Assembly (NCBI RefSeq): GCF_023715465.1
Contig: NZ_JAMBOE010000015.1
Location: 79,388 to 143,387, forward strand
Source: Paenibacillus macerans
GTDB lineage: Bacteria; Bacillota; Bacilli; Paenibacillales; Paenibacillaceae
Direction: 5' to 3'
DNA length: 64,000 nucleotides
Part shown: positions 41,472 through 50,603 of the stretch, one piece after another
How the letters are laid out: every line of letters begins with the position of its first letter
Position numbering within the stretch: the first letter of the stretch is position 1
Made by a program: the position numbers and the translations under genes
The notes under the pieces: generated by a model
Seen by the model: the letters and a program-made list of their open reading frames with translations, nothing else
The model's database searches: none
Told to the model about the DNA's origin: nothing

Positions 41472-42406
41472 CCGACCGCTTTATTAAGCAGGGGAACACC
41501 GCAGCTCTTGTGCTGCGTATATTAGGTCTGGCAGAATCCACCTACTACGAGCGCCTCAAACGCACGAAACGGTCTACAGAGACTTCTAACAGCCCGGGAA
41601 GAGGCCGCCCTTGTCCAGGGTATTCCTTGACGCTGCAAGGTCGTAAAGTCAGCGACGAGCAGATCAAAGAGTGGCTACTAGAGCTCCTAGAAGGCGAAGA
41701 GCACATCTACGGTTACAAGCTGTTGGCTCAGTGTTTGCGCGACAAATACGACCTGGTCCTAGGAAAGTCAAAGGCCTACCGCCTCTGTAAAGAGCTAGGC
41801 ATTCTTCAAAAGCAGAGAAAGCCCAAGTCTAAGCATCCACGAAGACTGGCTAGAAACCGTCTTGTCACCGGCCCAAACCAATTATGGCAGGCGGACATCA
41901 AGTACGGATATGTTCCCGGCCGCGATCGTTTCTTCTTCGTCTTTAGCATCATCGATGTGTTCGATCGCGTCATCGTCGCCTATTACAGAGGCTCTGTTTG
42001 CGAAGCGACACCTATCTGTCAGGCCTTGGGGCGGGCCATCAGGAGCCGGTTGCAGCCCGGAGAGACCATGCCCGTGATCCGCACGGACAACGGCCCTCAA
42101 TTCCTGAGCGTACTGTTTGGCGATACTTGCGAAAGCTGGGAGATGCTCCATGAGCGAATCCCGCCAAAGACACCAAACATGAATGCATACATCGAGTCGT
42201 TCCACAGCTCGATGGAACGCGACCTGCTCACCAAAGAATCGTTTGAGACCATGGAAGACGCGTATGCGGCTATTGACTGGTACATGGACTTCTACAACAA
42301 CCGCAGAATGCATGGGAGCTTGAAACGCAAAGCGCCCACGGTGTTCAGCGAATGGGTCAAGCAACTGAAGGAAGAAGATCAAGCCAAATTCCATAGAACG
42401 CTGTAA
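41438..42406 (+). CDS. IS3-family transposase OrfB, DDE integrase part
   Basis: Entered by frameshift, this frame continues LLKK with EEPCLSEKFEIADRFIKQG and then the HTH_21 region and integrase core. The catalytic acids are visible: D in WQADIKYG, D in RTDNGPQF and E in MNAYIESFHSSMERD, with the terminal YNNRRMHGSL motif typical of the group. A GTG at 41510 could give a separate OrfB. No stop or frameshift interrupts it, so the element may still be active. Confidence 0.92.
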   Translation, partial: EEPCLSEKFEIADRFIKQGNTAALVLRILGLAESTYYERLKRTKRSTETSNSPGRGRPCPGYSLTLQGRKVSDEQIKEWLLELLEGEEHIYGYKLLAQCLRDKYDLVLGKSKAYRLCKELGILQKQRKPKSKHPRRLARNRLVTGPNQLWQADIKYGYVPGRDRFFFVFSIIDVFDRVIVAYYRGSVCEATPICQALGRAIRSRLQPGETMPVIRTDNGPQFLSVLFGDTCESWEMLHERIPPKTPNMNAYIESFHSSMERDLLTKESFETMEDAYAAIDWYMDFYNNRRMHGSLKRKAPTVFSEWVKQLKEEDQAKFHRTL

Positions 42407-42587
42407 TTTGTTGAAAAAGTGAGCAATCGTACGACACACATTATTTTGACGGTGTAGACTCCGGAATTAGGGGGCCGAGCCGCTTTTGCATTTGAACCAC
42501 CGGTTTAGAGGAGTTTCGACAAAAACCGCCTGCACTTTTGCATTTCGTGGGGGTTTTCCCGCTCTTCCTTATATCGCAACATAGCCC

Positions 42588-45500
42588 TTACACCCCGGTC
42601 CACACATCCTTGGCGTACCGCCCATCAGCGGTCAAGCCCTCCAGCCAAGCCTTCGCTGCATGCTCTCCGGTTCCCTGTACCTTCTGATAGGACTGGAGCA
42701 GGCGGGCTTCCACATCCGGCGCCATGCGGCTGCCGTCCCCGCAAATATACAGATGTCCGCCGCTCGCCAGCAAGGAAATCACTTCCTCGGCATTTTGCTC
42801 GATCAGGTCCTGAACATACGTTTTCGGGACGCCTTCTTTCCGGGAAAACGCGGTATACAGCGAAACGATCCCGTCCCGCACATAACCTTCCAGCTCATCC
42901 CGGTAAATAAAGTCCGCCTCGTTCCGGCAGCCGAAAAACAACATGGCGCGGCCAAGTTGCCCCCCTTCCCGCTTCAGCGCCACACGCGCCTGAAGGAAAC
43001 CGCGGAACGGCGCCAGCCCGGTTCCCGGCCCGACCATAACGATCGGCGTTCCGGGGTCATCCGGCAACCGGAACCCGGAAGCCGGCGTCCGGATAAACAT
43101 CACGACGCGATCCCCCGGTGTGGATTCCGCCAAATAATTGGACGCAACCCCGCGGTATTCGCCCTGCCCGCTCCACGCCGGCCCGCAGACGACTCCCACG
43201 GTGATGCTTGCCGTTTCCGGAGAAATTTTCGGCGAGCTGGAGATCGAGTAATATCTCGGCTTGAGCGGAGGCAACAGTTCCATAAAGCGTTCGAACGGAA
43301 TGTCGCACGCTTCGTATTTTTCCAGCAAATCGAGCATCGTGACATGGCGTTTGAGGACCTGCGCCGTATAGTTTTCTCCTTCCAGCAACTGCTCGAGCTC
43401 GCGTTTATGGGGCGGGCATCCCGTATAGGACGCCAGCTCGCGAATTTGCGCCCGGGTTGCCGGCTCCTGGAGCTCCACGCAATGTGCCAGAAGATCGCGC
43501 AGGTTCACCGGCCGGTCCAAAGGCAGATGGGCCGCGCTGAATCCGCTGGCCGTCATGATCACTTGATCGCTCCCGCTTAAACCGAACCGCTTCAGAATCC
43601 GGCCGATTTGAACGCCGCTGTTTTCCGGGAGCATGCCCAGATGATCGCCTTCATCGTAGCCGAGCCCTTCCGGCAGGGACAACTCGATCTGCCGGGTGCT
43701 GCGTTCGCTGCCTGCGGCCTGCAGTTCCCGGTTCAGCGTTACCGCGGCAGACACCGCTTCGTAGGACTGCACCAGCGGCGAGTCCGCCAAATCGCTTACG
43801 AACCGGATGCTTAACGTGCTCCGCTCCCTTTCGGCATTCGGATTCAAAGCGATTCCGAAAAAGTCCATCGCCTCGCCCCACATCCGCGACTCCCAAGCTT
43901 CGCGCTGCTGCTCGAAATCGCCGCTGGCGTCGGCTTCGCCGCGCGCCGAAAAACGTTTCGCCCCCTTGCGCTCCATTTGCTCGTCGATAAACTTCGGCAC
44001 ATGCTGGTACGTGCTCGCCCAGTTGCGGTCGCCGCAGCCAAACACCGTGTAATTGACGCCCGCAAGGCCCCCCGGCTCCACTTCCTCCAGCCATTCCACA
44101 AATTGTCTGGCATTGGCCGGGGGTTTGCCGTTATACGAGGAGGCCACGATGATGACCGCCCCTTCTTTCGGCAGATTCCCGACGCGCTCGTTTAAAGGCT
44201 GAGTTTCGCTGCGGACCCCATGCAAGCGCGCTAGATCGGCCAGCTCCCGGGCGATTCCTTCCGCCGTTCCCATATCCGAACCGTAGAGAACGAGCAGCGG
44301 ACGGTTGTTAACCCCCACTAGCGCCGCCGGACGGGGCGTTTCCGCTTGCTGCTTTTGAACCGGTCCTTTGCCGTCTTCCTTGACGGGAAGCACATTCCCC
44401 GTAAAGTTGCCCGAGTCCGGGCGCGGGCCTACCCGAATTGTGAAGCCGTCGGGCTTCAATGTTAAAGTCTGTTTGACTTTAAGCTGATAATTCGTATGAT
44501 CGATGAGCTCAAACCGCTGCAGAATCATCCCGAGGACAAGCGCCGCTTCGTGCAGGGCAAATTGCCGGCCGATGCAGGCCCGCTGTCCGTTCCCGAACGG
44601 TTTATAGGCATCGTGCGGGATTTTTTTCGGATCTTCGAACCGCTCCGGGCGGAATTGTTCGGCGTCCTCTCCCCAAGCCTCCTTGTCACGGTGCAGCTTC
44701 GGCAGGATGACCGCGACCGTTTCCCCCTTCATGATCGCATATTTGCCGCCGATCACCGTGTCCTCCTTGGCAAACAGACCGATTTGCGGAGCGGTTGGCC
44801 ACAGGCGCAGCGACTCGTCCAAAATCATGCGGATATAGTTCAGCTTCCGCACCTGCTCGTAGCTGGGGGCGGGATCCGTTAAAACTTGATCCACCTCTTC
44901 ATAGGCTTTCTTCAGCACATCCGGATTTTTCAGCAGATAATAGATCGTAAACGATAGCAAGCCGCTTGTCGTTTCATGCCCGGCGATGAGGAAGGTGATG
45001 ATCTGAAAACGGATGTTTTCGTCATCCAGCAGCTCCCCGGTTTCCGGATCGGACGCGCTGAGCATCCGGGCGAGCAGATCGGTGCCGCCCTGCTCCCCGC
45101 TCGCCTTGCGTTCGGCAATGATGCGGTCGACCAGGGAAAACATCGATTGGATGTCGCGTTCGTATTGGCGTTTTTTCTTCACCATCCATTTGTTTTGGAT
45201 CGGCAGCCGGCTCGAATAATGCATCGCTTCGTCGAGCGCGTTCACCAAGCTGACGATAAACGGATTCGGCGTTTCCCGGTAGAAGCTGTTGAACCGGTAA
45301 TCGAATCCGCATGAACCGATCGTATCCAGCGTCAGCCTAGTCATATCCTCCGGTACTTTGATGCTGTCGCCGGGGTTCAGCCGGGCCCATTTTTGCACGA
45401 GCTGCAGGGCGATATCGACCATGCGTGCATGGTACCCCTTCATCGCCGCCTGACTGAAGGAAGGGATGAGAATATGATGCGCTTTGGCCCAATTCGGCTC

Positions 45501-45782
45501 CTTCGTCAGGCTCGTAAACAAGCCATCGCCGGCAAAATCGCGCACTTTCATTAAATGGCCGATGCTTTTGTCAAAACGCGATTCATCACACACCTCAGCT
45601 ACAAGTTTATGCCCGGACACGGCGATAAAGGATCGACTGAATATCTCAAACCGGTAAATCGGTCCGAACTCGTCGGCCAGTTTGGCAAAGGATAAGGTAG
45701 GCAAATCTTTATCGATCAAAGGCAGGTTGCCGAGCGCCCCATATTTTTTGGGCTGAGGAATCGGTTCTAGTTGCTGATCCAT
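42588..45782 (-). CDS. Self-sufficient cytochrome P450-reductase fusion (CYP102/BM3-like)
   Basis: The 1064-residue fusion resembles Bacillus BM3. The P450 domain (1-460) has AGHETTSG (267-274), ESLR (324-327) and the heme loop FGNGQRACIG with C403. A linker leads to an FMN flavodoxin domain (about 490-640, LYGSDMGTAEGIA), then an FAD/NADPH reductase domain (about 670-1064) with RYYSISSSP, GVVCG and GPGTGLAPFRGF. Such enzymes hydroxylate medium and long fatty acids below the terminus with NADPH and oxygen. The ATG has AAGGAG only 12 bases upstream. BM3-type genes are usually repressed by a neighbouring TetR protein; none is adjacent, but a MocR gene follows the same strand upstream. Confidence 0.96.
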   Translation of the reverse strand: MDQQLEPIPQPKKYGALGNLPLIDKDLPTLSFAKLADEFGPIYRFEIFSRSFIAVSGHKLVAEVCDESRFDKSIGHLMKVRDFAGDGLFTSLTKEPNWAKAHHILIPSFSQAAMKGYHARMVDIALQLVQKWARLNPGDSIKVPEDMTRLTLDTIGSCGFDYRFNSFYRETPNPFIVSLVNALDEAMHYSSRLPIQNKWMVKKKRQYERDIQSMFSLVDRIIAERKASGEQGGTDLLARMLSASDPETGELLDDENIRFQIITFLIAGHETTSGLLSFTIYYLLKNPDVLKKAYEEVDQVLTDPAPSYEQVRKLNYIRMILDESLRLWPTAPQIGLFAKEDTVIGGKYAIMKGETVAVILPKLHRDKEAWGEDAEQFRPERFEDPKKIPHDAYKPFGNGQRACIGRQFALHEAALVLGMILQRFELIDHTNYQLKVKQTLTLKPDGFTIRVGPRPDSGNFTGNVLPVKEDGKGPVQKQQAETPRPAALVGVNNRPLLVLYGSDMGTAEGIARELADLARLHGVRSETQPLNERVGNLPKEGAVIIVASSYNGKPPANARQFVEWLEEVEPGGLAGVNYTVFGCGDRNWASTYQHVPKFIDEQMERKGAKRFSARGEADASGDFEQQREAWESRMWGEAMDFFGIALNPNAERERSTLSIRFVSDLADSPLVQSYEAVSAAVTLNRELQAAGSERSTRQIELSLPEGLGYDEGDHLGMLPENSGVQIGRILKRFGLSGSDQVIMTASGFSAAHLPLDRPVNLRDLLAHCVELQEPATRAQIRELASYTGCPPHKRELEQLLEGENYTAQVLKRHVTMLDLLEKYEACDIPFERFMELLPPLKPRYYSISSSPKISPETASITVGVVCGPAWSGQGEYRGVASNYLAESTPGDRVVMFIRTPASGFRLPDDPGTPIVMVGPGTGLAPFRGFLQARVALKREGGQLGRAMLFFGCRNEADFIYRDELEGYVRDGIVSLYTAFSRKEGVPKTYVQDLIEQNAEEVISLLASGGHLYICGDGSRMAPDVEARLLQSYQKVQGTGEHAAKAWLEGLTADGRYAKDVWTGV

Positions 45783-45836
45783 CGGGAACGAACACTCCTT
45801 TTTGCTTTAGGATTGCCGGAAACGATTCATTTTGAA

Positions 45837-45853
45837 CAACCTCTTTTAGGTTG
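45837..45853. promoter_or_regulatory. Inverted repeat upstream of the P450 gene
   Basis: CAACCT (45837-45842) and AGGTTG (45848-45853) flank CTTTT, about 55-70 bases before the P450 start. It may be an operator; the promoter itself is not clear. Confidence 0.35.
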
Positions 45854-45918
45854 ATAAATTTCCCATTTTATTATTCAGCAAGAACGATGTCCTATAGAGA
45901 ATATTCCGTCCCCAGTCC

Positions 45919-47262
45919 CTACCTTCCGTACGCCCTCGCGGCTTCCTCCACAATCGCCCTGACGCCTTTATCGATTTGCGCAAGCGGCACCCTTGAAATG
46001 CTGATCCGCAAAAATTTCTCCCTCGCCAGATAGTCCGCCAAATAAAACGCTTTGCCGGGCAGCACCAGGATACTTCTGGTCAACAGCCGCTCCGTCAAAC
46101 GTTCCAAATTGACCTGCTGGGGCAGTTGCAGTTGGGCGAACATGCCCGAGGTGACGTCCGGAACCTGGGCCAGTCCCGTTTCGGCATGCCGCCTGACCGC
46201 CTCCAACAACGTGTGAATCCGTTCGGAGTACCGGTCGTATAAGGTTTGCTTGTGGCGTTCGTACATTCCGTTTTTGATATACACCTCCAGCGCGGCTTGG
46301 GACAACAGAGAGGTGTCGCTGTAATTTTTATAGGCTCGGAACCGTTCCAGAAGTTCGGCCGGCAGCACTGCGACGCCCAAGCGCAGCCCGGGAAATACGA
46401 CCTTGGAAAAGCTTTTCAAATAAACGACGCGTGAGGCGCTGTCGTACGCATGGATCGGGTGATACCCCCGCTCATCTCCCAGATCGGCCATATAGTCGTC
46501 CTCAACGACGTACACGTCGTATTTTTCGGCCAACTTGGCGATGGTCTTTCTTTGTTCCGTACTTAACGTAGTCCCCAGCGGGTTGTGATTGCGGGACATG
46601 GTGTAGAAAAATTTGATCCCACCGCTCTTGAACCGCTCCTCCAGCTCGCTTAAATCGATGCCTGCCGCAGTACGTGCGATTCCTTGCACAGGGATCCCTT
46701 CCACCGCGAGGAAACGCAAATAAATATCGTAGCTTGGCTGCTCGACCAGGATGGCCGGCTTTCCGTTCGGAAAAGGCATTTTCGCCAAAATTTCCAGCGG
46801 CTGCTGCACGCCGGAGGTCACGGCGATATGCTCCATCTTGGCGAATACCTGGTTGCTTGCCAGATGGGTAACCAGCGTTTGCCGCAGCTTCTCCATCCCC
46901 AGCGGATCTCCGTAGGTGAAGAGCTGGGCCTTGTAAGTATCGATCGCTTTGTTGAGGCAGTGCTGGAAATCGAGATAGGGAAACAGGTCGATATCCGGCG
47001 ACGCCGACGTAAAATCGATCGTGGTGCTATCGCCGCTTGTCCGCGCCGCAGCAGAGTGCCCGACCACGTAAAACCCGCTTTGCGCCACGGAGTAGATCGC
47101 ATGCCGCTTTTCCAGCTCCGCATAGGCCTTGATGATCGTGCTGGCGCTGCATTCGTATTCCTGGGCGGCATTGCGCACCGACGGAAGCTTTTGCCCCGGG
47201 CGATATCGGCCTGCGGATATTCTCCGTTCGATATCGGACAGGATTGACATGTATTTTTTCAC
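45919..47262 (-). CDS. MocR/PdxR-type regulator (GntR HTH plus aminotransferase domain)
   Basis: The 447-residue protein has an N-terminal GntR winged helix (about 1-75, SDIERRISAGRYRPGQKLPSVRNAAQEYECSASTIIKAYAELEKRHAIYSVAQSGFYV) and a PLP aminotransferase fold domain, with VVEDDYMADLGD and the Schiff-base motif SFSKVVFPGLRLGVAV. MocR regulators sense amino or PLP-related ligands. The GTG at 47262 has GAGGTGA 8 bases upstream; the ATG at 47304 lacks a site. It is divergent from an EamA transporter, a common target pairing for MocR proteins. Confidence 0.88.
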   Translation of the reverse strand: MKKYMSILSDIERRISAGRYRPGQKLPSVRNAAQEYECSASTIIKAYAELEKRHAIYSVAQSGFYVVGHSAAARTSGDSTTIDFTSASPDIDLFPYLDFQHCLNKAIDTYKAQLFTYGDPLGMEKLRQTLVTHLASNQVFAKMEHIAVTSGVQQPLEILAKMPFPNGKPAILVEQPSYDIYLRFLAVEGIPVQGIARTAAGIDLSELEERFKSGGIKFFYTMSRNHNPLGTTLSTEQRKTIAKLAEKYDVYVVEDDYMADLGDERGYHPIHAYDSASRVVYLKSFSKVVFPGLRLGVAVLPAELLERFRAYKNYSDTSLLSQAALEVYIKNGMYERHKQTLYDRYSERIHTLLEAVRRHAETGLAQVPDVTSGMFAQLQLPQQVNLERLTERLLTRSILVLPGKAFYLADYLAREKFLRISISRVPLAQIDKGVRAIVEEAARAYGR

Positions 47263-47418
47263 GTTGTCTCTCACCTCTTCCTGCTGCTGGTGCCGGTTTG
47301 CCAAACTGTATCGGTACAGTTTTGAAAAATCGCGGTTTTTCAGATCGCTGATTCATTATACCATTGCTTCAGGATGACTGTTCGCGAACATGATCCAAAC
47401 TAGAACATACAATGGAGG

Positions 47419-48381
47419 TTGGCCGATATCGAACCCAAAAACCGAACTTTTGCTTATATTTGCGCCTTCATCAACGCCGCGATCATCGGCTTCTCTTTTC
47501 TGTTTACGAAAATCGCCTTGGAAAACGCGAGTCCGGTCGATACGCTGGCGTTCCGCTTTGTCGTTTCGTTTGCGGCGATGTCGATTCCCGTTGCCCTGGG
47601 CCTGATCAAGCTTCGGTTTCGGGGCAAGCCGCTTTTCCCGGTATTTGTACTGGCCGCATTCTATCCTGTAGGGTTCTTCCTGTTTCAAACGTTTGGCCTG
47701 CAGCACGCCACCTCTGCGGAGGGAGGCATAATGTACGCTTTTACGCCAGTGTTGACGATGGTCATGGCCTACGTCTTTTTGAAGGAAACGACGACCTTGG
47801 GCCAGAAGCTGGGAATCCTTCTCTCCGTATTTGGCGTTGTGTTCATTTTTGTGATGGGGAACGGCCCCATTAACTTCGGGAACATGGCAGGTCTTCTATT
47901 GCTGTTCTTCTCCGGTCTTGCGTTTGCCGGATACAGCGTGCTGGCCAGATCGCTGCTGAAGCTTTACGGTCCTTGGGAGATCAGCTATCTGACGCTCGGC
48001 ATCGGCTGCGTAGTTTTTCTGGCCGTCTCGGTGACCCAACACGCCTCTGCCGGAACGCTCGGGAACTGGCTTGCGCCGCTTGGAAGCGGCAATTTTGTCT
48101 TGTCGATCTTTTATCTCGGCGTCATGTCTTCGCTCGTCACTGCCTTATGTGCGAATTACGCCTTATCCAAGCTGGAAGCCTCACAAGTGAGCGTCTTTTC
48201 CAACTTGTCGACCGTGGTGTCGATTGCGGCCGGAGCGATCGTTCTCGGAGAGAACGTAACCGTGTATCATGTGATCGGCTCGCTCCTGATCATCGCCGGC
48301 GTGACAGGGGCGAATCTCTTGAGCGCCAAAAGCAAGAGTGAAAAAAGCAGGGGCGGAAACAACAAGGGTGGAAACAGCTAG
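47419..48381 (+). CDS. EamA/DMT family transporter
   Basis: The protein of about 320 residues has ten transmembrane segments in two EamA repeats (AAIIGFSFLFTKIAL opening the first, FSGLAFAGYSVLARSLL opening the second) and a short Lys/Gly/Asn tail. DMT proteins export or import small metabolites. The start is unclear. GGAGG (47414-47418) abuts the TTG at 47419, and the better-spaced codon (9 bases) would be ATC at 47428, a rare start. It is divergent from the MocR gene, which may control it. The AACAACAAGG-type repeats near its end extend past the stop. Confidence 0.85.
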   Translation: MADIEPKNRTFAYICAFINAAIIGFSFLFTKIALENASPVDTLAFRFVVSFAAMSIPVALGLIKLRFRGKPLFPVFVLAAFYPVGFFLFQTFGLQHATSAEGGIMYAFTPVLTMVMAYVFLKETTTLGQKLGILLSVFGVVFIFVMGNGPINFGNMAGLLLLFFSGLAFAGYSVLARSLLKLYGPWEISYLTLGIGCVVFLAVSVTQHASAGTLGNWLAPLGSGNFVLSIFYLGVMSSLVTALCANYALSKLEASQVSVFSNLSTVVSIAAGAIVLGENVTVYHVIGSLLIIAGVTGANLLSAKSKSEKSRGGNNKGGNS

Positions 48382-48492
48382 ACCGAGAACAACAAGGCCA
48401 AAGCAACAAGGGCGAAAACAACAAAGCCGAAAAAGCCGCGGTTCGCTCGGGTGGCGAAGCAACTTAACCAATCTGCACCACCCGCTGGATTC

Positions 48493-48675
48493 TAACGGAC
48501 ACCAGTGCCGTTATTTCGGCGAAAACGGGAGCTTTCGCGATGTAACGGACACCAGAGACCTTATTTGCCAGTTTGGCGCTCATTTTCCGCCATTTTGGGT
48601 CAAATAAAAGCACTCATGTCCGTTAGAATTTCAAACTCCGTCTTTCCGGACAAATAAGGGCGCTACGGTCCGTTA
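48493..48675 (+). repeat. Tetrad repeat array 4 (TAACGGAC...TTATTT boxes)
   Basis: Four 24-bp units start at 48493, 48543, 48602 and 48652 (steps 50, 59, 50). The first two read TAACGGAC-N8-TTATTT in the broad sense, and the last two are reversed (AAATAA ... GTCCGTTA). The region from 48382 to 48741 holds nothing else that looks like a gene. An array with identical spacing is at 63152-63334. Confidence 0.9.
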
Positions 48676-48741
48676 GGTGGTCTACGGTCTGAACCGGCGG
48701 CCTGATTAGTAAAGAAAAATCATAACTAAGGAGTGGATTTG

Positions 48742-49374
48742 ATGACATCCGCGGTACAAGCCGACTTTTTTACCGTTTTGCGGGAACGCCATGCGGTCAA
48801 GCACTTTGATCCAGCACATAAGCTGAGCGAAAGCGAAATTACCTTTCTTCTTGAAATGGCGGGGAGCGCCCCGTCGGCCTGGAATCTTCAACCCTGGAAA
48901 TTTCTTGTGATCACCGACCCGGCACTTCAGGAGAAGCTGCTCACCGTTGCATACGGTCAGCGCCAGGTGGCGGAAGCTTCCGCCGTGATCGCCGTCCTGG
49001 GGGACCTTGAGGCCCACCGTGACGCGGAAATGGTTTTAGGCCGCGACGTGGCTGCCGGACTGATGCCGGAAGAAGTCAAGGCAAACCTGGTCGGTCAAAT
49101 CGAAGCGGCCTATTTAAACAACCCGCAAGTTCCCCGGGACGAAGCGATCCGCAACGCATCCCTTGCGGCTATGCAGTTGATGCTCACCGCCAAGGCGATC
49201 GGGTATGACACTTGCCCGATGGGCGGTTACGACCCCGGCGCATTGATCGAAGCGTTTAACATACCTTCACGTTATATCCCCGTGATGCTCGTCGCCGTCG
49301 GGAAAGCGGCCCAGCCCGCCCGGCCTTCCACCCGTTTGCCCGCCGAACAGACCGTCGTTTGGAACGGCTTCTGA
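48742..49374 (+). CDS. Nitroreductase family flavoprotein
   Basis: The 210-residue protein has the nitroreductase FMN fold: FFTVLRERHAVKHFDPAHKLSESE (N-terminal FMN-binding RxxR-like segment), MAGSAPSAWNLQPWKFLVI, and the late GYDTCPMGGYDPGALIEAFNIP, PVMLVAVGKAA. It probably reduces quinones or nitro compounds with NAD(P)H. The ATG at 48742 follows AAGGAG. It has its own terminator and no clear operon partner. Confidence 0.88.
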   Translation: MTSAVQADFFTVLRERHAVKHFDPAHKLSESEITFLLEMAGSAPSAWNLQPWKFLVITDPALQEKLLTVAYGQRQVAEASAVIAVLGDLEAHRDAEMVLGRDVAAGLMPEEVKANLVGQIEAAYLNNPQVPRDEAIRNASLAAMQLMLTAKAIGYDTCPMGGYDPGALIEAFNIPSRYIPVMLVAVGKAAQPARPSTRLPAEQTVVWNGF

Positions 49375-49384
49375 CCGGACCGGC

Positions 49385-49425
49385 AAAAGAACCCCAGCAA
49401 AGTTAGTTGCGAGGGGTTCTTTTTT
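49385..49425 (+). terminator. Terminator after the nitroreductase gene
   Basis: AAAAGAACCCC (49385-49395) pairs with GGGGTTCTTTT and a further T-run (49413-49425). Confidence 0.85.
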
Positions 49426-49482
49426 AACAGGAAGCGTCAACCCAAATAGCAGGCACTCGGACATCGATAACGCGGAACTCAT

Positions 49483-50094
49483 CTAAAGAGCATCCTCCAA
49501 CCGCCATTTGAGCTCAGCAAGCATGTCTTCCCAGTGGCGTTTCATCAGCTCCCGGATAAAAACGTCCTCCAGCATTTCCTGGTGGATCGAAACGGTCGTT
49601 TTGCCGGTATTTGTCGACAGCACGTAAAGCTGCAAGCGGGAAAATTGCCCCCATTCCGGTCGTTTCCAGGTCAAACGCAATTTATGGTAAGGCTTGACCA
49701 CCGTTATTTTACCGGAGACGCCTTCCTTTGACGCAAATTCATACCCTACCTCAAGTTTGAACGACGGGACAGCCCCGATCCATAACGGCAACCCTGCGGG
49801 TGTCGTGAGAAACTCCCAAACCCCTTCCTTCGAAGCGGCAAACGACCTTCTGACCCCGGTCTGCACACCCGCATCCTTGGTCGTCCCGACAGGGACTCGT
49901 CCCATCAGTGGAGCGTACATCGTGGCGATCCATTCACCCCACTCTTCCGACACGTGATGCTGCTCATGAATGGCCTGTTTAACTTGCTCATGCGACCATC
50001 CCGGATCAACCGTACCTTCCAGCGCCGCGACCCAATCCTCCCACGATCTCCTTGTGGCCTTTCTGATTTCTTCCTTGAAAATAGAGCTTACCAT
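49483..50094 (-). CDS. SRPBCC/AHSA1-like domain protein
   Basis: The 203-residue protein has an N-terminal helical segment (about 1-70, WEDWVAALEGTVDPGWSHEQVKQAIHEQHHVSEEWGEWIATMY) of the DUF4287 type and a C-terminal START-like fold (TGVRRSFAASKEGVWEFLTTPAGLPLWIG ... GVSGKITVVKPYHKLRLTWKRPEW). Such proteins bind hydrophobic ligands or assist folding; no role is assigned. GGAGGTGAGC precedes the ATG. It is transcribed opposite to the nitroreductase and alone. Confidence 0.8.
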   Translation of the reverse strand: MVSSIFKEEIRKATRRSWEDWVAALEGTVDPGWSHEQVKQAIHEQHHVSEEWGEWIATMYAPLMGRVPVGTTKDAGVQTGVRRSFAASKEGVWEFLTTPAGLPLWIGAVPSFKLEVGYEFASKEGVSGKITVVKPYHKLRLTWKRPEWGQFSRLQLYVLSTNTGKTTVSIHQEMLEDVFIRELMKRHWEDMLAELKWRLEDAL

Positions 50095-50196
50095 CTGCTC
50101 ACCTCCGGTTTCGCAATCTTCTTATAGTAAGGTTAATTGAATTGGTCAGCAAATGATCCGCCGACTCCAGTTTTCTTAGTCCACTATTGAATGGAA

Positions 50197-50381
50197 TAGT
50201 TGCAAATTGTTCAGTTACTTATCCGCAAATGCTGCCATAGCGCTTTATTAAGTGTAAAACCTGCAATTACTCCGCTATCTTTCAAAGAAGAGATAAAGAA
50301 AAGAGGAAATAATTGTATGAAATGAAATTAAACGAATGATTGGGTAAATGGATGTAAAGTTAGTTGTATGATTTGCAATTA
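50197..50381 (+). repeat. Possible degenerate tetrad array (TAGTTGCAAATT-type boxes)
   Basis: In the 509-base gene-free stretch 50095-50603, four 20-21 bp boxes start at about 50197, 50257, 50310 and 50361. The first two face one way (TAGTTGCAAATTGTTCAGTTA type, here split for comparison only) and the last two the other. Steps are about 60, 53 and 51, so it does not fit the common spacing exactly. A TATAAT at 50457-50462 may belong to the next gene's promoter. Confidence 0.35.
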
Positions 50382-50603
50382 ATGGTCAGAGCCAAGCCGG
50401 TCAAGCACGCGTTTGCCTGTCATCCGATCCGATCAGGTGAAATGAACAGGTTGAGTTATAATCTTCACTGATTCTGTAAAGATCCAAACCAAGATCCCCA
50501 GCAGGGGCCTCAGCAAACTTTAAGTACGTTTTCATATGGGCTTAAGGTAGGGCAATCATACTAGGCTTACAGCTAGACTTATTCAACTAAGGAGGACATC
50601 CCC

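Larger units (their letters stand above)
41071..42482 (+). mobile_element. IS3-family insertion sequence, about 1.41 kb
   Basis: The ends carry the 13-bp inverted repeat CGGCCCCCTAATT (41076-41088) and AATTAGGGGGCCG (42465-42477), extended inward by imperfect pairs including GGAGTC. CTTT flanks the element at 41067-41070 and 42483-42486 as a likely target duplication. Two overlapping frames (orfA, orfB) with a -1 slippery site make the transposase. The outer five bases of the two ends do not match well and do not start with TG, so the exact borders are inferred from the restored target. Confidence 0.88.
40951..42542 (+). repeat. Tetrad repeat array 3 (TGCAAAAGTGCA boxes), interrupted by the IS
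   Basis: Boxes are TGCAAAAGTGCA (40951-40962), TGCAAATGTGCA (41002-41013), TGCACTTT plus TGCA split by the IS (41063-41070 and 42487-42490), and TGCACTTTTGCA (42531-42542). The first two face one way and the last two the other. With the IS and one copy of CTTT removed, the starts are 51, 61 and 52 bases apart. Confidence 0.85.

Noticed and set aside
47412..47873. ATG frame overlapping the EamA start
   Set aside because: It reads through the EamA gene in the wrong frame and is not membrane-like; it was considered as a frameshift but the EamA frame is open by itself.
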